From Wukongarchaeum sp048886645 (GTDB lineage: Archaea > Asgardarchaeota > Wukongarchaeia > Wukongarchaeales > Wukongarchaeaceae): a stretch of DNA of 13,409 bases. Below are positions 6,920-13,409 of this stretch, in pieces (the stretch's first letter is position 1; every line of letters begins with the position of its first letter). The notes beneath the pieces were generated by a model, which saw only the letters and a list, made by a program, of their open reading frames with translations, searched no databases and was not told where the DNA came from. A program made the position numbers and the translations under genes. The DNA lies in NCBI GenBank assembly GCA_048886645.1, contig JBHLKN010000052.1:1-13409 (forward strand). The letters run 5' to 3'.

Positions 6920-7057
6920 TTATCTCATAAAACTAGTATTTTCGTAAAGGGCTATTACCATAACAAGAATTGCAATAAGAACTGCAATTATTTTTATCTT
7001 GTCTGGATCTGGTTTCAGATCAAAAGCATAGTTTCCAATACTGAAAAGATCGCTCAT
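6920..7057 (-). CDS. Single-pass small membrane protein (45 aa), first gene of a two-gene unit
   Basis: Too short for ordinary gene callers but well supported. ATG at 7057 follows GAGGTG with about 8 nt spacing, and a TATA box sits at the right distance upstream. The sequence has an N-terminal amphipathic part (MSDLFSIGNYAFDLKPDPDK), one hydrophobic helix from about residue 21 to 38 (IKIIAVLIAILVMVIALY), and a short tail ending FMR. The N-terminal part is acidic and the tail has one Arg. Function unknown. Small one-helix proteins next to a small charged partner often act as membrane tethers or regulatory subunits, but that is inference. Confidence 0.65.
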   Translation of the reverse strand: MSDLFSIGNYAFDLKPDPDKIKIIAVLIAILVMVIALYENTSFMR

Positions 7058-7095
7058 AAAAAACACACCTCAAACTATATTCCCGCCCAATTTTC

Positions 7096-7106
7096 TTTTT
7101 ATAAAA
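7096..7106 (-). promoter_or_regulatory. TATA box for the two small minus-strand genes
   Basis: The minus strand reads TTTTATAAAAA. The predicted start lies near 7070-7074, giving a leader of about 15 nt that contains the GAGGTG ribosome site of the 45-aa gene. The element is nearly palindromic, so + strand firing is possible too. Confidence 0.55.
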
Positions 7107-7228
7107 GTCCCCCTTCTAAGATCCATAAAGAAAAAGCTCTACAAACAAAACATAAAAAGGAGAGGTTATGTTTGTAACCAAGTTTAAACAGTTGCTATTT
7201 TTTGGTTATCAACTATCGAGCAATATGT

Positions 7229-10123
7229 CTATTGTTGTTTCCTGTTTGTTAAGAAATAAACTCCTAATATCGTCACCCCGACCAAAGAAATAGTTAAGAG
7301 ATTTGCTGTATTTGATTCTCCTTGACTATCAGATCCATCACCCGACCCATCACTGGGCGGATCTGAACCATCTGGTTGCAAAACTTTAACACTGCATAAA
7401 AACGTGCTTGTTTTTGCTTCTTTATCATCTTCTGCAACCAATGTTATTGAATAATCTCCGTTTTCTGTAAAATTGAATGAACCCTTCCAGAGATTATCGC
7501 TAAACTGTGCTAAATCCACTCTCGTACCACTAATTAGGAGATAGACAGCTGAAACAGTCCCATCATCACTAACAGAAATTTCAAACTCCATCTCATCATT
7601 TTCATAAAGCACTACTAAACTGTTCGGGTAGTCAGTATACCATACTTGATCTATGCTTGGCGGATCGTTATTAGGATCTGGCGAACCATCACCCACTGTT
7701 AATGTTTCTATGTTTGAAACTCCTTGATGGCAATAGTCTGAAGCAAGGCTTAAAACCTTTATACTATGCGTTCCCTTTTCACTCATAGAAAACGTGAACG
7801 TGGCTTCACCGTAAGAATCCGTTATGCTGCTTGAAACCATAACACTATCAGCATAAAGATGCACGGTGGCTCCTGAAACAGGACCAGTATTAACTCCATG
7901 AACATATACTGTTGCAGTAATTTGAGCTCCAACATCTGCGCTACTTGGACAGGAAAGCGTCACCTGCACTTGATCCCAAGCTTCTACAACTTCTTCGATA
8001 AACGTATGAACCACGTAAGTATCGTTGGCCTCGATGGCAACCATGTGTTCTCCCCTTGAAGTAAAGCTCAAACTTATCTGGTTTTGTGTTCCTCCTGCAA
8101 ACCAACCAGTTACGGGCAATTGATTTGCTAAAACCCTGTATCTCTCACTACATTGCACGGAAAAACTGACAACTTCACCAACAGTAACGTTTGCTGGTAG
8201 GTTAGTAAAGCTTCCTGTGGGTTTGATCCATAGTTCGCAAGTTTTTGAATCAGTGTCGCCATAACTGTTGTTTGCAAAAACGACGATTATCCCTTTATGG
8301 TAGGGAACGTTCCATGTTGTGGAGCCTTGCCCGTTTTGATCTAAAGGAAGGTTTCCTATCCAGTTAGCAGGACCTCCTGAACCTTGTTGCCAGTAAAGAT
8401 TGATTATGTGGTTTGGTGTTCCTTCCACTTGGATATCTACATCTTCCTCTGCGTAAAGCGTTGTCTCCATTGTCAAGGTAATAGGTGTTCTGACAAAGAA
8501 CTGTGCCATGGGACTGCTTTGTGCTGGATAACAGTAGATAGATCCATCTCCTTCAAACTTTACAAGGATTGTATGCCAACCTACGGGCATGCTACTTGTT
8601 ATGCTGTAGTTATAGTAAAACCAACCGTCAAACCCTGTAACAGCAGTACCCCTCAAACTACCCCCTTCGTAAAGGGTTATGAGGGCATTTTCCACCCCTT
8701 CTCCTACTTCATCTATTAGTTGTCCTTTTATCTCTACATTTTGCCCAGTTATCGCCGATTGCGGACTAGCACTAACAGATCCTTGAGCAAAATTCGGAAT
8801 AGACCAAAAAGTAACCACTTCTGTTGTGGAGTTCGAAGGATCATAAATTGTTGTACCTTCATACTCCCAGGAGAAGACCATTTCTCCAAGTTCGTGGCTC
8901 GGATAAACATAGTATCCGTAAATCACCTTCCCATTTACTTGAAATGTCTCAATAATAGTTCCATTGGTGTATTTCAAAAAAAGGGTACCTTCTGTTACGA
9001 TTTCTCCATAACAGTAAACGGTTGCATTTAAGTAGATCATCGTGTCTCTTTGGGCTTCTCCTGGAACCTCTGTAACGATCAATGTTTCACCATGCACGAT
9101 ATAGGTTGAGTAGTGGTTGCCTCCTTCTACGAAGGGATCTTCAGGATAAACAGTGAGGTTTAACGTGTGCTGTCCAACTTGTTGGCGATTGTAGGTAAAG
9201 GTGAAAACACCATTCTCATCCGTCTCATAGACCCCGACAAGCTGATCATCTAACAAATCATAAACTTCTACCGTAGTGTTTTTCACATCAACTCCTATGT
9301 TTGAAGCAAGGAAAACTCTGACATCTGCCTCCACAACCCCTTGAGGATAGTACGGCTCTTGGTGATAAGAAACAGAGGCCTCTGTTTTATCCCATATCTC
9401 AACAAGGGTTGAATCGTTTATCCCTGTGTATTCGTCTAAATCGTTATAGATCTTAACCCATACAGTTGTCCATCCTAACTCCATAACCCATTCTGGAGTC
9501 CAAAGATAAACGCTTACATTGTCTATTAAGTCGCTTTGACCGATATAGTTTAGACCTATTGAATCCTCGTAGTAGTATTTGGCGATCTTGTTAGAAACGT
9601 TCGCCCCTGTAAGCGTGGTTGTAAGGTTTACCGCGGTCTCTTCTCTGTAAGCTTTTTCTGGATTAGCTGCTAAGTTTGCCGTAAAACCGGATCCAAGCAC
9701 GTCTAGTATCGCTACATCACTGCTCGACTTGTAGTCCTGGGGATTATCTGGTATAAAGGTCGCGTTAATCGAATGATACCCTAAAGGATAGCCTAAAGGC
9801 ACTACCCAATCAAGGGTGGCTTCGCTATAAATGTCTAAAGGCAGGGGTGAATTTGAAAGGTTTTGCCCTGTGGTCACATCGTGAAACCAAACAACTCCTT
9901 CTATAGGCCACGCAGATCCCCCTACCTTCTCTACGTGTGCTGTGAAAGTTACTGTTTCCAAATAATATGCTGTATTTTTATCCATTGTAAGCGTGGTTGT
10001 AGTGGGAGCTGTATAAGCAGAAACAAGCCCCACACTCCCTATAAAAAGCATACTTACAAAGAAACAGGAAAAAAACACCTTACTTTTTATTTTTTTCAAC
10101 TTCTTCATCAAAATCTTCCCCAT
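7229..10123 (-). CDS. Large Ig-repeat (Big-like) surface protein with signal peptide and C-terminal anchor
   Basis: Exported, membrane-anchored multidomain protein, probably part of the cell envelope or an adhesin. From the ATG at 10123 it is 964 aa. Residues 1-36 form a signal peptide (many Lys, then FFSCFFVSMLFIGSVGL, cleavage after VSA). The rest is a chain of about eight or nine beta-sandwich domains of 85-105 aa of the bacterial-Ig/invasin type, recognisable by recurring patterns such as LTMDKNTAYYLETVTFTA, GVENALITLYEGG and GATVHLYADS...GEATFTFS. The last Ig-like domain (about 840-920) has NGDYSITLVAEDDKEA. A Gly/Ser/Asp linker (DGSGDGSDSQGES) precedes a terminal membrane helix (LLTISLVGVTILGVYFL) ending NRKQQ. 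Many N-x-S/T sites suggest glycosylation. The start is uncertain: ATG at 10108 (MKKLKKIK) gives a more typical signal peptide, with GGGGA upstream, and neither start has a strong ribosome site. Confidence 0.88.
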   Translation of the reverse strand: MGKILMKKLKKIKSKVFFSCFFVSMLFIGSVGLVSAYTAPTTTTLTMDKNTAYYLETVTFTAHVEKVGGSAWPIEGVVWFHDVTTGQNLSNSPLPLDIYSEATLDWVVPLGYPLGYHSINATFIPDNPQDYKSSSDVAILDVLGSGFTANLAANPEKAYREETAVNLTTTLTGANVSNKIAKYYYEDSIGLNYIGQSDLIDNVSVYLWTPEWVMELGWTTVWVKIYNDLDEYTGINDSTLVEIWDKTEASVSYHQEPYYPQGVVEADVRVFLASNIGVDVKNTTVEVYDLLDDQLVGVYETDENGVFTFTYNRQQVGQHTLNLTVYPEDPFVEGGNHYSTYIVHGETLIVTEVPGEAQRDTMIYLNATVYCYGEIVTEGTLFLKYTNGTIIETFQVNGKVIYGYYVYPSHELGEMVFSWEYEGTTIYDPSNSTTEVVTFWSIPNFAQGSVSASPQSAITGQNVEIKGQLIDEVGEGVENALITLYEGGSLRGTAVTGFDGWFYYNYSITSSMPVGWHTILVKFEGDGSIYCYPAQSSPMAQFFVRTPITLTMETTLYAEEDVDIQVEGTPNHIINLYWQQGSGGPANWIGNLPLDQNGQGSTTWNVPYHKGIIVVFANNSYGDTDSKTCELWIKPTGSFTNLPANVTVGEVVSFSVQCSERYRVLANQLPVTGWFAGGTQNQISLSFTSRGEHMVAIEANDTYVVHTFIEEVVEAWDQVQVTLSCPSSADVGAQITATVYVHGVNTGPVSGATVHLYADSVMVSSSITDSYGEATFTFSMSEKGTHSIKVLSLASDYCHQGVSNIETLTVGDGSPDPNNDPPSIDQVWYTDYPNSLVVLYENDEMEFEISVSDDGTVSAVYLLISGTRVDLAQFSDNLWKGSFNFTENGDYSITLVAEDDKEAKTSTFLCSVKVLQPDGSDPPSDGSGDGSDSQGESNTANLLTISLVGVTILGVYFLTNRKQQ

Positions 10124-10152
10124 GAAAGAAAAATAATTAAAATCGCCATACC

Positions 10153-10199
10153 TTCAAAGTGATTTTCAAAGGGTTATACTTACAAATCCCTTTAAAAAA
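10153..10199 (-). promoter_or_regulatory. Promoter region of the Ig surface protein, with a direct heptamer repeat
   Basis: The 143-bp gap between the GTPase and the surface gene holds a TATA-like stretch reading TTTTTTAAAGG on the minus strand (about 10189-10199), with a start predicted near 10166. Downstream of it are two copies of CTTTGAA (10165-10171 and 10153-10159) spaced 12 bp. That is just over one helical turn, so they could be an operator, but a chance repeat is possible. Confidence 0.3.
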
Positions 10200-10266
10200 G
10201 AGGTACAGCCTTTTTTTGAAGAAAACATGGAGAAGAAGAAAAGGAGAATTCGTATTGTCGGATTTG

Positions 10267-10875
10267 TCAAGAAGAAGCAACTGTTCTTTCTTCAAAGTAG
10301 GAAGTTTCGTGGTCTAGGATATTTAAAAGCTCTTGAAAAAGGGTGCCTATGTTTTCTCCTGTTTTTGCACTAACCTCAATATAAGGAAAGTTTCTCCCAG
10401 TTCTCTTTTTGAAAACTTCAACATCTTTCTTAAAAACGGTTTTCTCATCTTTTAGATCCATCTTATTCCCGACAACAATTAAGGGAATATTTTCTTTTTT
10501 CGAGTTTTGGTAAACGTTTTCTAACCACCAAGAAAGGTTTGTAAAAGTTCGATGGTCTGTTATATCAAAAACAAGGATGAAAATCCGTGATCCTGCGAAA
10601 AAGTTGCTGTAAATACACATTGATTTAAACTGATCCTGTCCTGCAAGATCCCACACTTGCAGCTTCACAGGTCTTCCCGACGGGAGAGAAACATTGAGAA
10701 CATGGAATTCCACTCCAATCGTTATGGATAAATCTATGGAGTCTGCTTCATTTTTTAAATATCTAAAAAGGGATGTCTTGCCTACCCCTCCTTCTCCACC
10801 AATTACAACTTTTTTAACACGATTAATATTTTCAAGCAAAAGACTTTCTACTTCCTTTTCAACCTTCGAAACCAT
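10267..10875 (-). CDS. Rab/Ras-like small GTPase
   Basis: GTP-binding molecular switch of about 202 aa. All five G-motifs are present (numbered from ATG 10875): P-loop GEGGVGKT (27-34), switch I Thr52 within TIGVEF, WDLAGQ with catalytic Gln79, NKMD (136-139) and SAK (168-170). TIGVEF, KLQVW and the AGQ segment match Rab-family signature segments in eukaryotes, which Asgard archaea also encode. The protein lacks a C-terminal cysteine (it ends TVASS), so prenylation is not expected and any membrane contact must be indirect. A TTG at 10893 would add six residues, but the TATA box at 10909-10919 predicts a transcript start near 10887, inside that extension, so I choose ATG at 10875. It lies between the TFB-like gene and the Ig surface gene on the same strand. 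Confidence 0.92.
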   Translation of the reverse strand: MVSKVEKEVESLLLENINRVKKVVIGGEGGVGKTSLFRYLKNEADSIDLSITIGVEFHVLNVSLPSGRPVKLQVWDLAGQDQFKSMCIYSNFFAGSRIFILVFDITDHRTFTNLSWWLENVYQNSKKENIPLIVVGNKMDLKDEKTVFKKDVEVFKKRTGRNFPYIEVSAKTGENIGTLFQELLNILDHETSYFEERTVASS

Positions 10876-10908
10876 ACAAACCAACCTATCCAACTATACT
10901 CTATTTTC

Positions 10909-10919
10909 CTTTTATAAAG
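10909..10919 (-). promoter_or_regulatory. TATA box of the Rab-like GTPase gene
   Basis: The minus strand reads CTTTATAAAAG. About 27 nt downstream gives a start near 10887 and a leader of about 12 nt before ATG 10875. This placement argues against the upstream TTG start. Confidence 0.55.
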
Positions 10920-10996
10920 AAGGTAATCTTCAACAAAAAAACGTAATATCACTTTTGTGTGCGGAAGATTTAGATTTTGAAAAAGCAAAAAATTTT

Positions 10997-12535
10997 CTAT
11001 TTTTGGTATGCATAGATTAACGGGCTATACTCCCCTTTCTCCTTCTTTTCTCTTTCAACCTTTTCTAGTTCTTTTTCAAAATAAGAGTAGGATAATGGTT
11101 CTAGTTCTTTTTCCGTTTCTCGTTTTTCTCGTTTCTTCCTACAATCTGCGTGAACTTTTACGTTTTCATAATCGTAGCAGTATGTTTCTCCTGCTTCTAT
11201 CACGGTTTTACAAAAGTAGCAATAATGCCTTTTTCTAGCTTTGATGGGTCGCCCTAGCTGTTTTCTAAGGTAGAATATTCTTTGGTATAGCTTTTTCTTA
11301 TCTACACCTGTTATGTTTGAAATTTCGCCGTATTCCATCCCTGCTTCTTTTAAGGTTAAAGCGAGGATGGATAACGCTTTTTTATGCACGTTTCTAACGT
11401 TTTCCTTCCCCGTTATTTTATCCATTAATTCGTAGACAGTGTCTATGCTTTTATTGACAAGTTCTGTTTTTTTGAGAAGAATTCTTGTTCTCCCCGCTTT
11501 TCTGATGAGGTCTTTTTTTAGCTCTTTAGCTAATTTTTCTTTTTCCTCCCGTTTGTCGCATATTTTTTTCTTTTTTGAAACAATTTCTTGTTCTTCTGAA
11601 AGGAATGGTTTTAAGGTTTTGTGAAGTCTTTTAACGGTTTTTTTCAAAGCCGTTTTTTGATTATGTGTGTTGGCAAAATGTTTTATGTATGATCTTTTTT
11701 CACCTGTCAATTTCATAGCAAGGGCAAGTAAGCCCTTCACTTTTTCCTCAACCACCCCATTCCTACAGATAAATCCTGGTTTTCCGTAATTTTCTAAGAA
11801 GATGTCTTTTAGGTTTTCTGCAAAATGTAAAACGTTTCCAGTTAACTCGTATTCATGTTTAAACTTGTTGAAGATTTCTTTGAACCGTTTGCGTGTAAGG
11901 ACAAATTTCATCTCATTAGAACTACTGGGAATCTTGTCCATCTGTTTCATAACGATGTTATAGTTTAGGGGACATCCGAAGTATTCTGAAATCTCTTTCC
12001 ACCATTTTTCATCGTGAATCCTTAAACTCCTCTTTATATGGGACAAATTTTCTTCTATTTTTACAAGAAAAACAGCAACAATTTTTTGTTTTGAATTTGT
12101 TCCCCTTACTACTTCACTAGACAAACATTCGTAAAGGGCCCGTTCTATGATGCCTTTTGGGAAGAACATCCTCATCTTTCTAGCGATTTTAATATAGGTT
12201 TTGCTAAGTTTCTTTAGCTTTTTTCTAGATTTTATTTGGTGGTCTTTTGTAATTAGGTTGTGTAAGCGGCCTAGTTTTTTGTATTTTACTTTGGTTTTAA
12301 CACTTGATCCATTTTTTCCGCTCCACTGGGAGCCATTACTGCCAATCATGCTGCCTGAAAGTTCAGCATTTATACAGGCAGCTTGAAATTCTAAATCTTC
12401 AAATTTGAAAGAAGTTTTTGAACTGATATTAAGCGTTTTATATACTCCCTTCCAATATTTGCTACTTCCCCGCCTAAAGCTTTTCTGATATCTGTCATTC
12501 ATCTTGTTGTTTTGTATCTGTGATTCGGAGTACAA
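10997..12535 (-). CDS. TFB/TFIIB-related protein with three cyclin-like segments and a C-terminal zinc-binding motif
   Basis: Probable transcription-factor-B relative (512 aa). TTG at 12535 has AGGAG 9 nt upstream and an in-frame stop just before it. ATG at 12502 (Met12) lacks a ribosome site. Residues 59-90 (SGSMIGSNGSQWSGKNG... KKLGRLHNL) resemble the TFB reader/linker region. Cyclin-like segments follow at about 105-190 (IARKMRMFFPKGIIERALYE... VRGTNSKQKIVAVFL), 225-310 and 355-430, the last ending in an HTH-like MEYGEISNITGVDKKKLYQR. Two lysine-rich, probably coiled stretches flank the third. The N-terminal Cys4 zinc ribbon that recruits RNA polymerase in ordinary TFBs is absent. Instead residues 439-465 hold CysX2Cys ... 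HisX2Cys (C439, C442, H462, C465). The very basic composition fits nucleic-acid binding. It could be a regulator rather than a general factor, or another DNA-binding family with TFB-like folds. Confidence 0.6.
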   Translation of the reverse strand: MYSESQIQNNKMNDRYQKSFRRGSSKYWKGVYKTLNISSKTSFKFEDLEFQAACINAELSGSMIGSNGSQWSGKNGSSVKTKVKYKKLGRLHNLITKDHQIKSRKKLKKLSKTYIKIARKMRMFFPKGIIERALYECLSSEVVRGTNSKQKIVAVFLVKIEENLSHIKRSLRIHDEKWWKEISEYFGCPLNYNIVMKQMDKIPSSSNEMKFVLTRKRFKEIFNKFKHEYELTGNVLHFAENLKDIFLENYGKPGFICRNGVVEEKVKGLLALAMKLTGEKRSYIKHFANTHNQKTALKKTVKRLHKTLKPFLSEEQEIVSKKKKICDKREEKEKLAKELKKDLIRKAGRTRILLKKTELVNKSIDTVYELMDKITGKENVRNVHKKALSILALTLKEAGMEYGEISNITGVDKKKLYQRIFYLRKQLGRPIKARKRHYCYFCKTVIEAGETYCYDYENVKVHADCRKKREKRETEKELEPLSYSYFEKELEKVEREKKEKGEYSPLIYAYQK

Positions 12536-12606
12536 TGTAAGTTACTCCTACAATCCTTCTAATTCTCTGGATTTTAACCCGTTTTACCCCACCAGCAAAA
12601 CCGACA

Positions 12607-12615
12607 ATATAAATA
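12607..12615 (-). promoter_or_regulatory. Candidate TATA box of the TFB-like gene
   Basis: The minus strand reads TATTTATAT, predicting a start near 12584 and a leader of about 49 nt that includes the AGGAG before the TTG start. The leader contains ggtaaaacgggttaaaa, an unexplained pattern. Confidence 0.4.
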
Positions 12616-12713
12616 AGTACCCTTACTCTTGAAAAAACGATTAAAAAGAGACATTTTCAAAAAAACAAGACAAAAAGCTAATAATTTCTATTTCTAAGAC
12701 AAATATAATCAGA

Positions 12714-12756
12714 AAATCGGATTTAAAACGCGATACAACCCATAAAAACCCGATTT
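12714..12756. repeat. Inverted repeat AAATCGG / CCGATTT in the divergent intergenic region
   Basis: AAATCGG (12714-12720) and CCGATTT (12750-12756) are perfect inverted copies separated by 29 bp. Each arm is also followed by GATTTAAAA or GATTTAAAC, so the region reads as a direct repeat with a 32-bp step as well. It is followed by ACTATTATAAATAG, TATA-like. It could be a regulator site between the TFB-like gene and the nuclease-like gene. Confidence 0.35.
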
Positions 12757-12977
12757 AAACTATTATAAATAGATATAACTATTAGTTTGCTGGAAATTGT
12801 TCACTTTTCACCACTTTTTTTTGTCAACCTTTTCTCTCCCCCCCCGCATTAAAGAAAAAAAGTAAGAAAATCATGATAAAAAAACGGAAAAAAACGTGTA
12901 GAGATTTTAACTTCTTTCTTTTAAGGCTGAGAATTCAATAGAAGTAAAAGGTTGTAAGACTGTTTCTCTCTTCTTTT

Positions 12978-13030
12978 TTTGTTTAGGTAATTATGTGCTA
13001 ATTTTTGATCTTATTTTATACCTAAACAAA
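12978..13030. repeat. Perfect 12-bp inverted repeat upstream of the nuclease-like gene
   Basis: TTTGTTTAGGTA (12978-12989) is the exact inverse of TACCTAAACAAA (13019-13030), with a 29-nt AT-rich loop. It lies 80 bp before the start codon at 13111 and about 37 bp before that gene's TATA box, a position suited to an operator. It can also form an RNA hairpin. The inner TAGGTA/TACCTA hexamers also occur, in the opposite order, at the stem of the element at 6550-6613. Confidence 0.55.
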
Positions 13031-13066
13031 GTTGGAAAGGGACTTTTTTAAAACAGGTTTTTCTCG

Positions 13067-13075
13067 CTATAATTT
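13067..13075 (+). promoter_or_regulatory. Candidate TATA box of the nuclease-like gene
   Basis: CTATAATTT, with a start predicted near 13096 and a leader of about 15 nt containing GGTGA (13098-13102) ahead of ATG 13111. A TTTTTTAAAAC stretch at 13045-13055 is a second TATA-like candidate. Confidence 0.4.
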
Positions 13076-13110
13076 TTTGAGGTTTGCTTTTCTTAGTGGT
13101 GAATAGGAAT

Positions 13111-13409
13111 ATGTCGAATCGTTTTTCTCAATCAGTTATCATGATCAAGGATGAAAGGGATGTTGTAGAAGCCCTCTACCATTACTATAAATCTGTCGGG
13201 TATTATGCTGTAAAAGAGTTGCAGCTTACACGTAAGGTTCTCAACATAAAAGAGATCACAAAAGGAGCCTGCTCTTCTGTGGTCAGAATAGATTTATGCT
13301 TGGTTGATCCTAACCTTGAAAACATAGTTTTTATCGAGGCTGAAAACGGTTTATGGGTAAAACATCCCACCCAATACATAGGTTTTGCCAACTATATCTA
13401 CCTTGCATG
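13111..13409 (+). CDS. PD-(D/E)XK-fold nuclease-like protein, N-terminal part (cut by window end)
   Basis: Open from ATG 13111, which has GGTGA 8 nt upstream, to the window edge; 99 complete codons are seen. Residues 16-50 form helices followed by strand VRIDLCLVD (58-66, Asp61), then IVFIEAENG (72-80, Glu75 and Glu77), then HPTQYIGFANYIYLA (85-99). The order Asp, a strand with E-x-E, then a Tyr/aromatic-rich segment ending YLA resembles restriction-endonuclease-fold proteins such as the MmcB type, where E-x-K is usual. The Lys is replaced here by Glu77, so catalytic activity is uncertain. The gene is divergent from the TFB-like gene, with 575 bp between. The remaining domains are outside the window, so a restriction, repair or merely structural role cannot be separated. 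Confidence 0.55.
   Translation, partial: MSNRFSQSVIMIKDERDVVEALYHYYKSVGYYAVKELQLTRKVLNIKEITKGACSSVVRIDLCLVDPNLENIVFIEAENGLWVKHPTQYIGFANYIYLA

Noticed and set aside
6785..7177. 130-codon open frame on the + strand
   Set aside because: No ribosome site, odd Lys/Asn/Tyr/Phe-rich composition, and it overlaps two better supported small minus-strand genes with ribosome sites and a TATA box.
7174..7209. TAACCAA / TTGGTTA inverted repeat after the Ig surface gene as a terminator
   Set aside because: Seven pairs with a 20-nt loop and no clean T-run in the minus-strand direction; too weak to call.
7168..7293. 41-aa + strand frame with AAGGAGAGG before ATG and a possible TATA at 7096
   Set aside because: Good leader, but half of it overlaps the 3' end of the convergent surface gene and the protein has no recognisable character. 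Kept only as a possibility.
12838..12845. C8 homopolymer in AT-rich DNA
   Set aside because: Striking, but no gene or structure uses it; it could be a slippage tract or sequencing artefact.

Overview
The window is AT-rich archaeal DNA, probably from a metagenome assembly because it holds one 100-N scaffold gap. Archaeal signs seen directly are TATA boxes about 30 nt before predicted transcript starts, Shine-Dalgarno motifs of the GGAGGTG type, a TFB/TFIIB-like protein with cyclin-like repeats, a Rab-like small GTPase, and two large exported proteins anchored by a C-terminal membrane helix. The Rab signature motifs and the style of the propeller/Ig surface protein are most familiar to me from Asgard archaea (Loki/Thor/Heimdall-type). 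I favour that placement but cannot prove it from this window. No tRNA, rRNA, CRISPR array, transposase or phage structural gene was seen.

Layout. (1) Positions 1-3251, + strand: a giant surface protein whose start codon lies one base outside the window. It has a signal peptide, 14 LVIVD-type beta-propeller repeats, Fn3/Ig-like domains and a membrane anchor, and is followed by a strong terminator hairpin. (2) 3333-6650: two HEAT-repeat (PBS-lyase-like) genes on the + strand. The first contains the N gap, flanked by exact 77-bp copies, and an 86-bp exact tandem duplication. In the intergenic DNA around the second lie two compact, foldable elements (5451-5551 and 6550-6613) with well-placed TATA boxes. 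They are predicted small RNAs of no class I recognise. (3) 6692-7057, - strand: a two-gene unit encoding a 65-aa soluble protein and a 45-aa one-helix membrane protein. (4) 7229-12535, - strand: in transcription order a TFB-like protein, a Rab-like GTPase and a second large Ig-repeat surface protein. Each has its own candidate promoter, so this is a same-strand cluster more than a tight operon. (5) 12536-13110: a 575-bp divergent intergenic region with two inverted repeats. (6) 13111-end, + strand: the first 99 codons of a protein that looks like a PD-(D/E)XK-fold nuclease, cut by the window edge.

How they might work together: the surface proteins and HEAT repeats suggest cell-surface recognition and protein-protein scaffolding, while the GTPase and TFB-like protein suggest signalling and transcriptional control. 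The sequence does not prove one integrated system. The most unusual items are the paired structured-RNA candidates beside the HEAT genes and the TFB-like protein, which has three cyclin-like segments, no N-terminal zinc ribbon, and a zinc-binding motif at its C-terminus.
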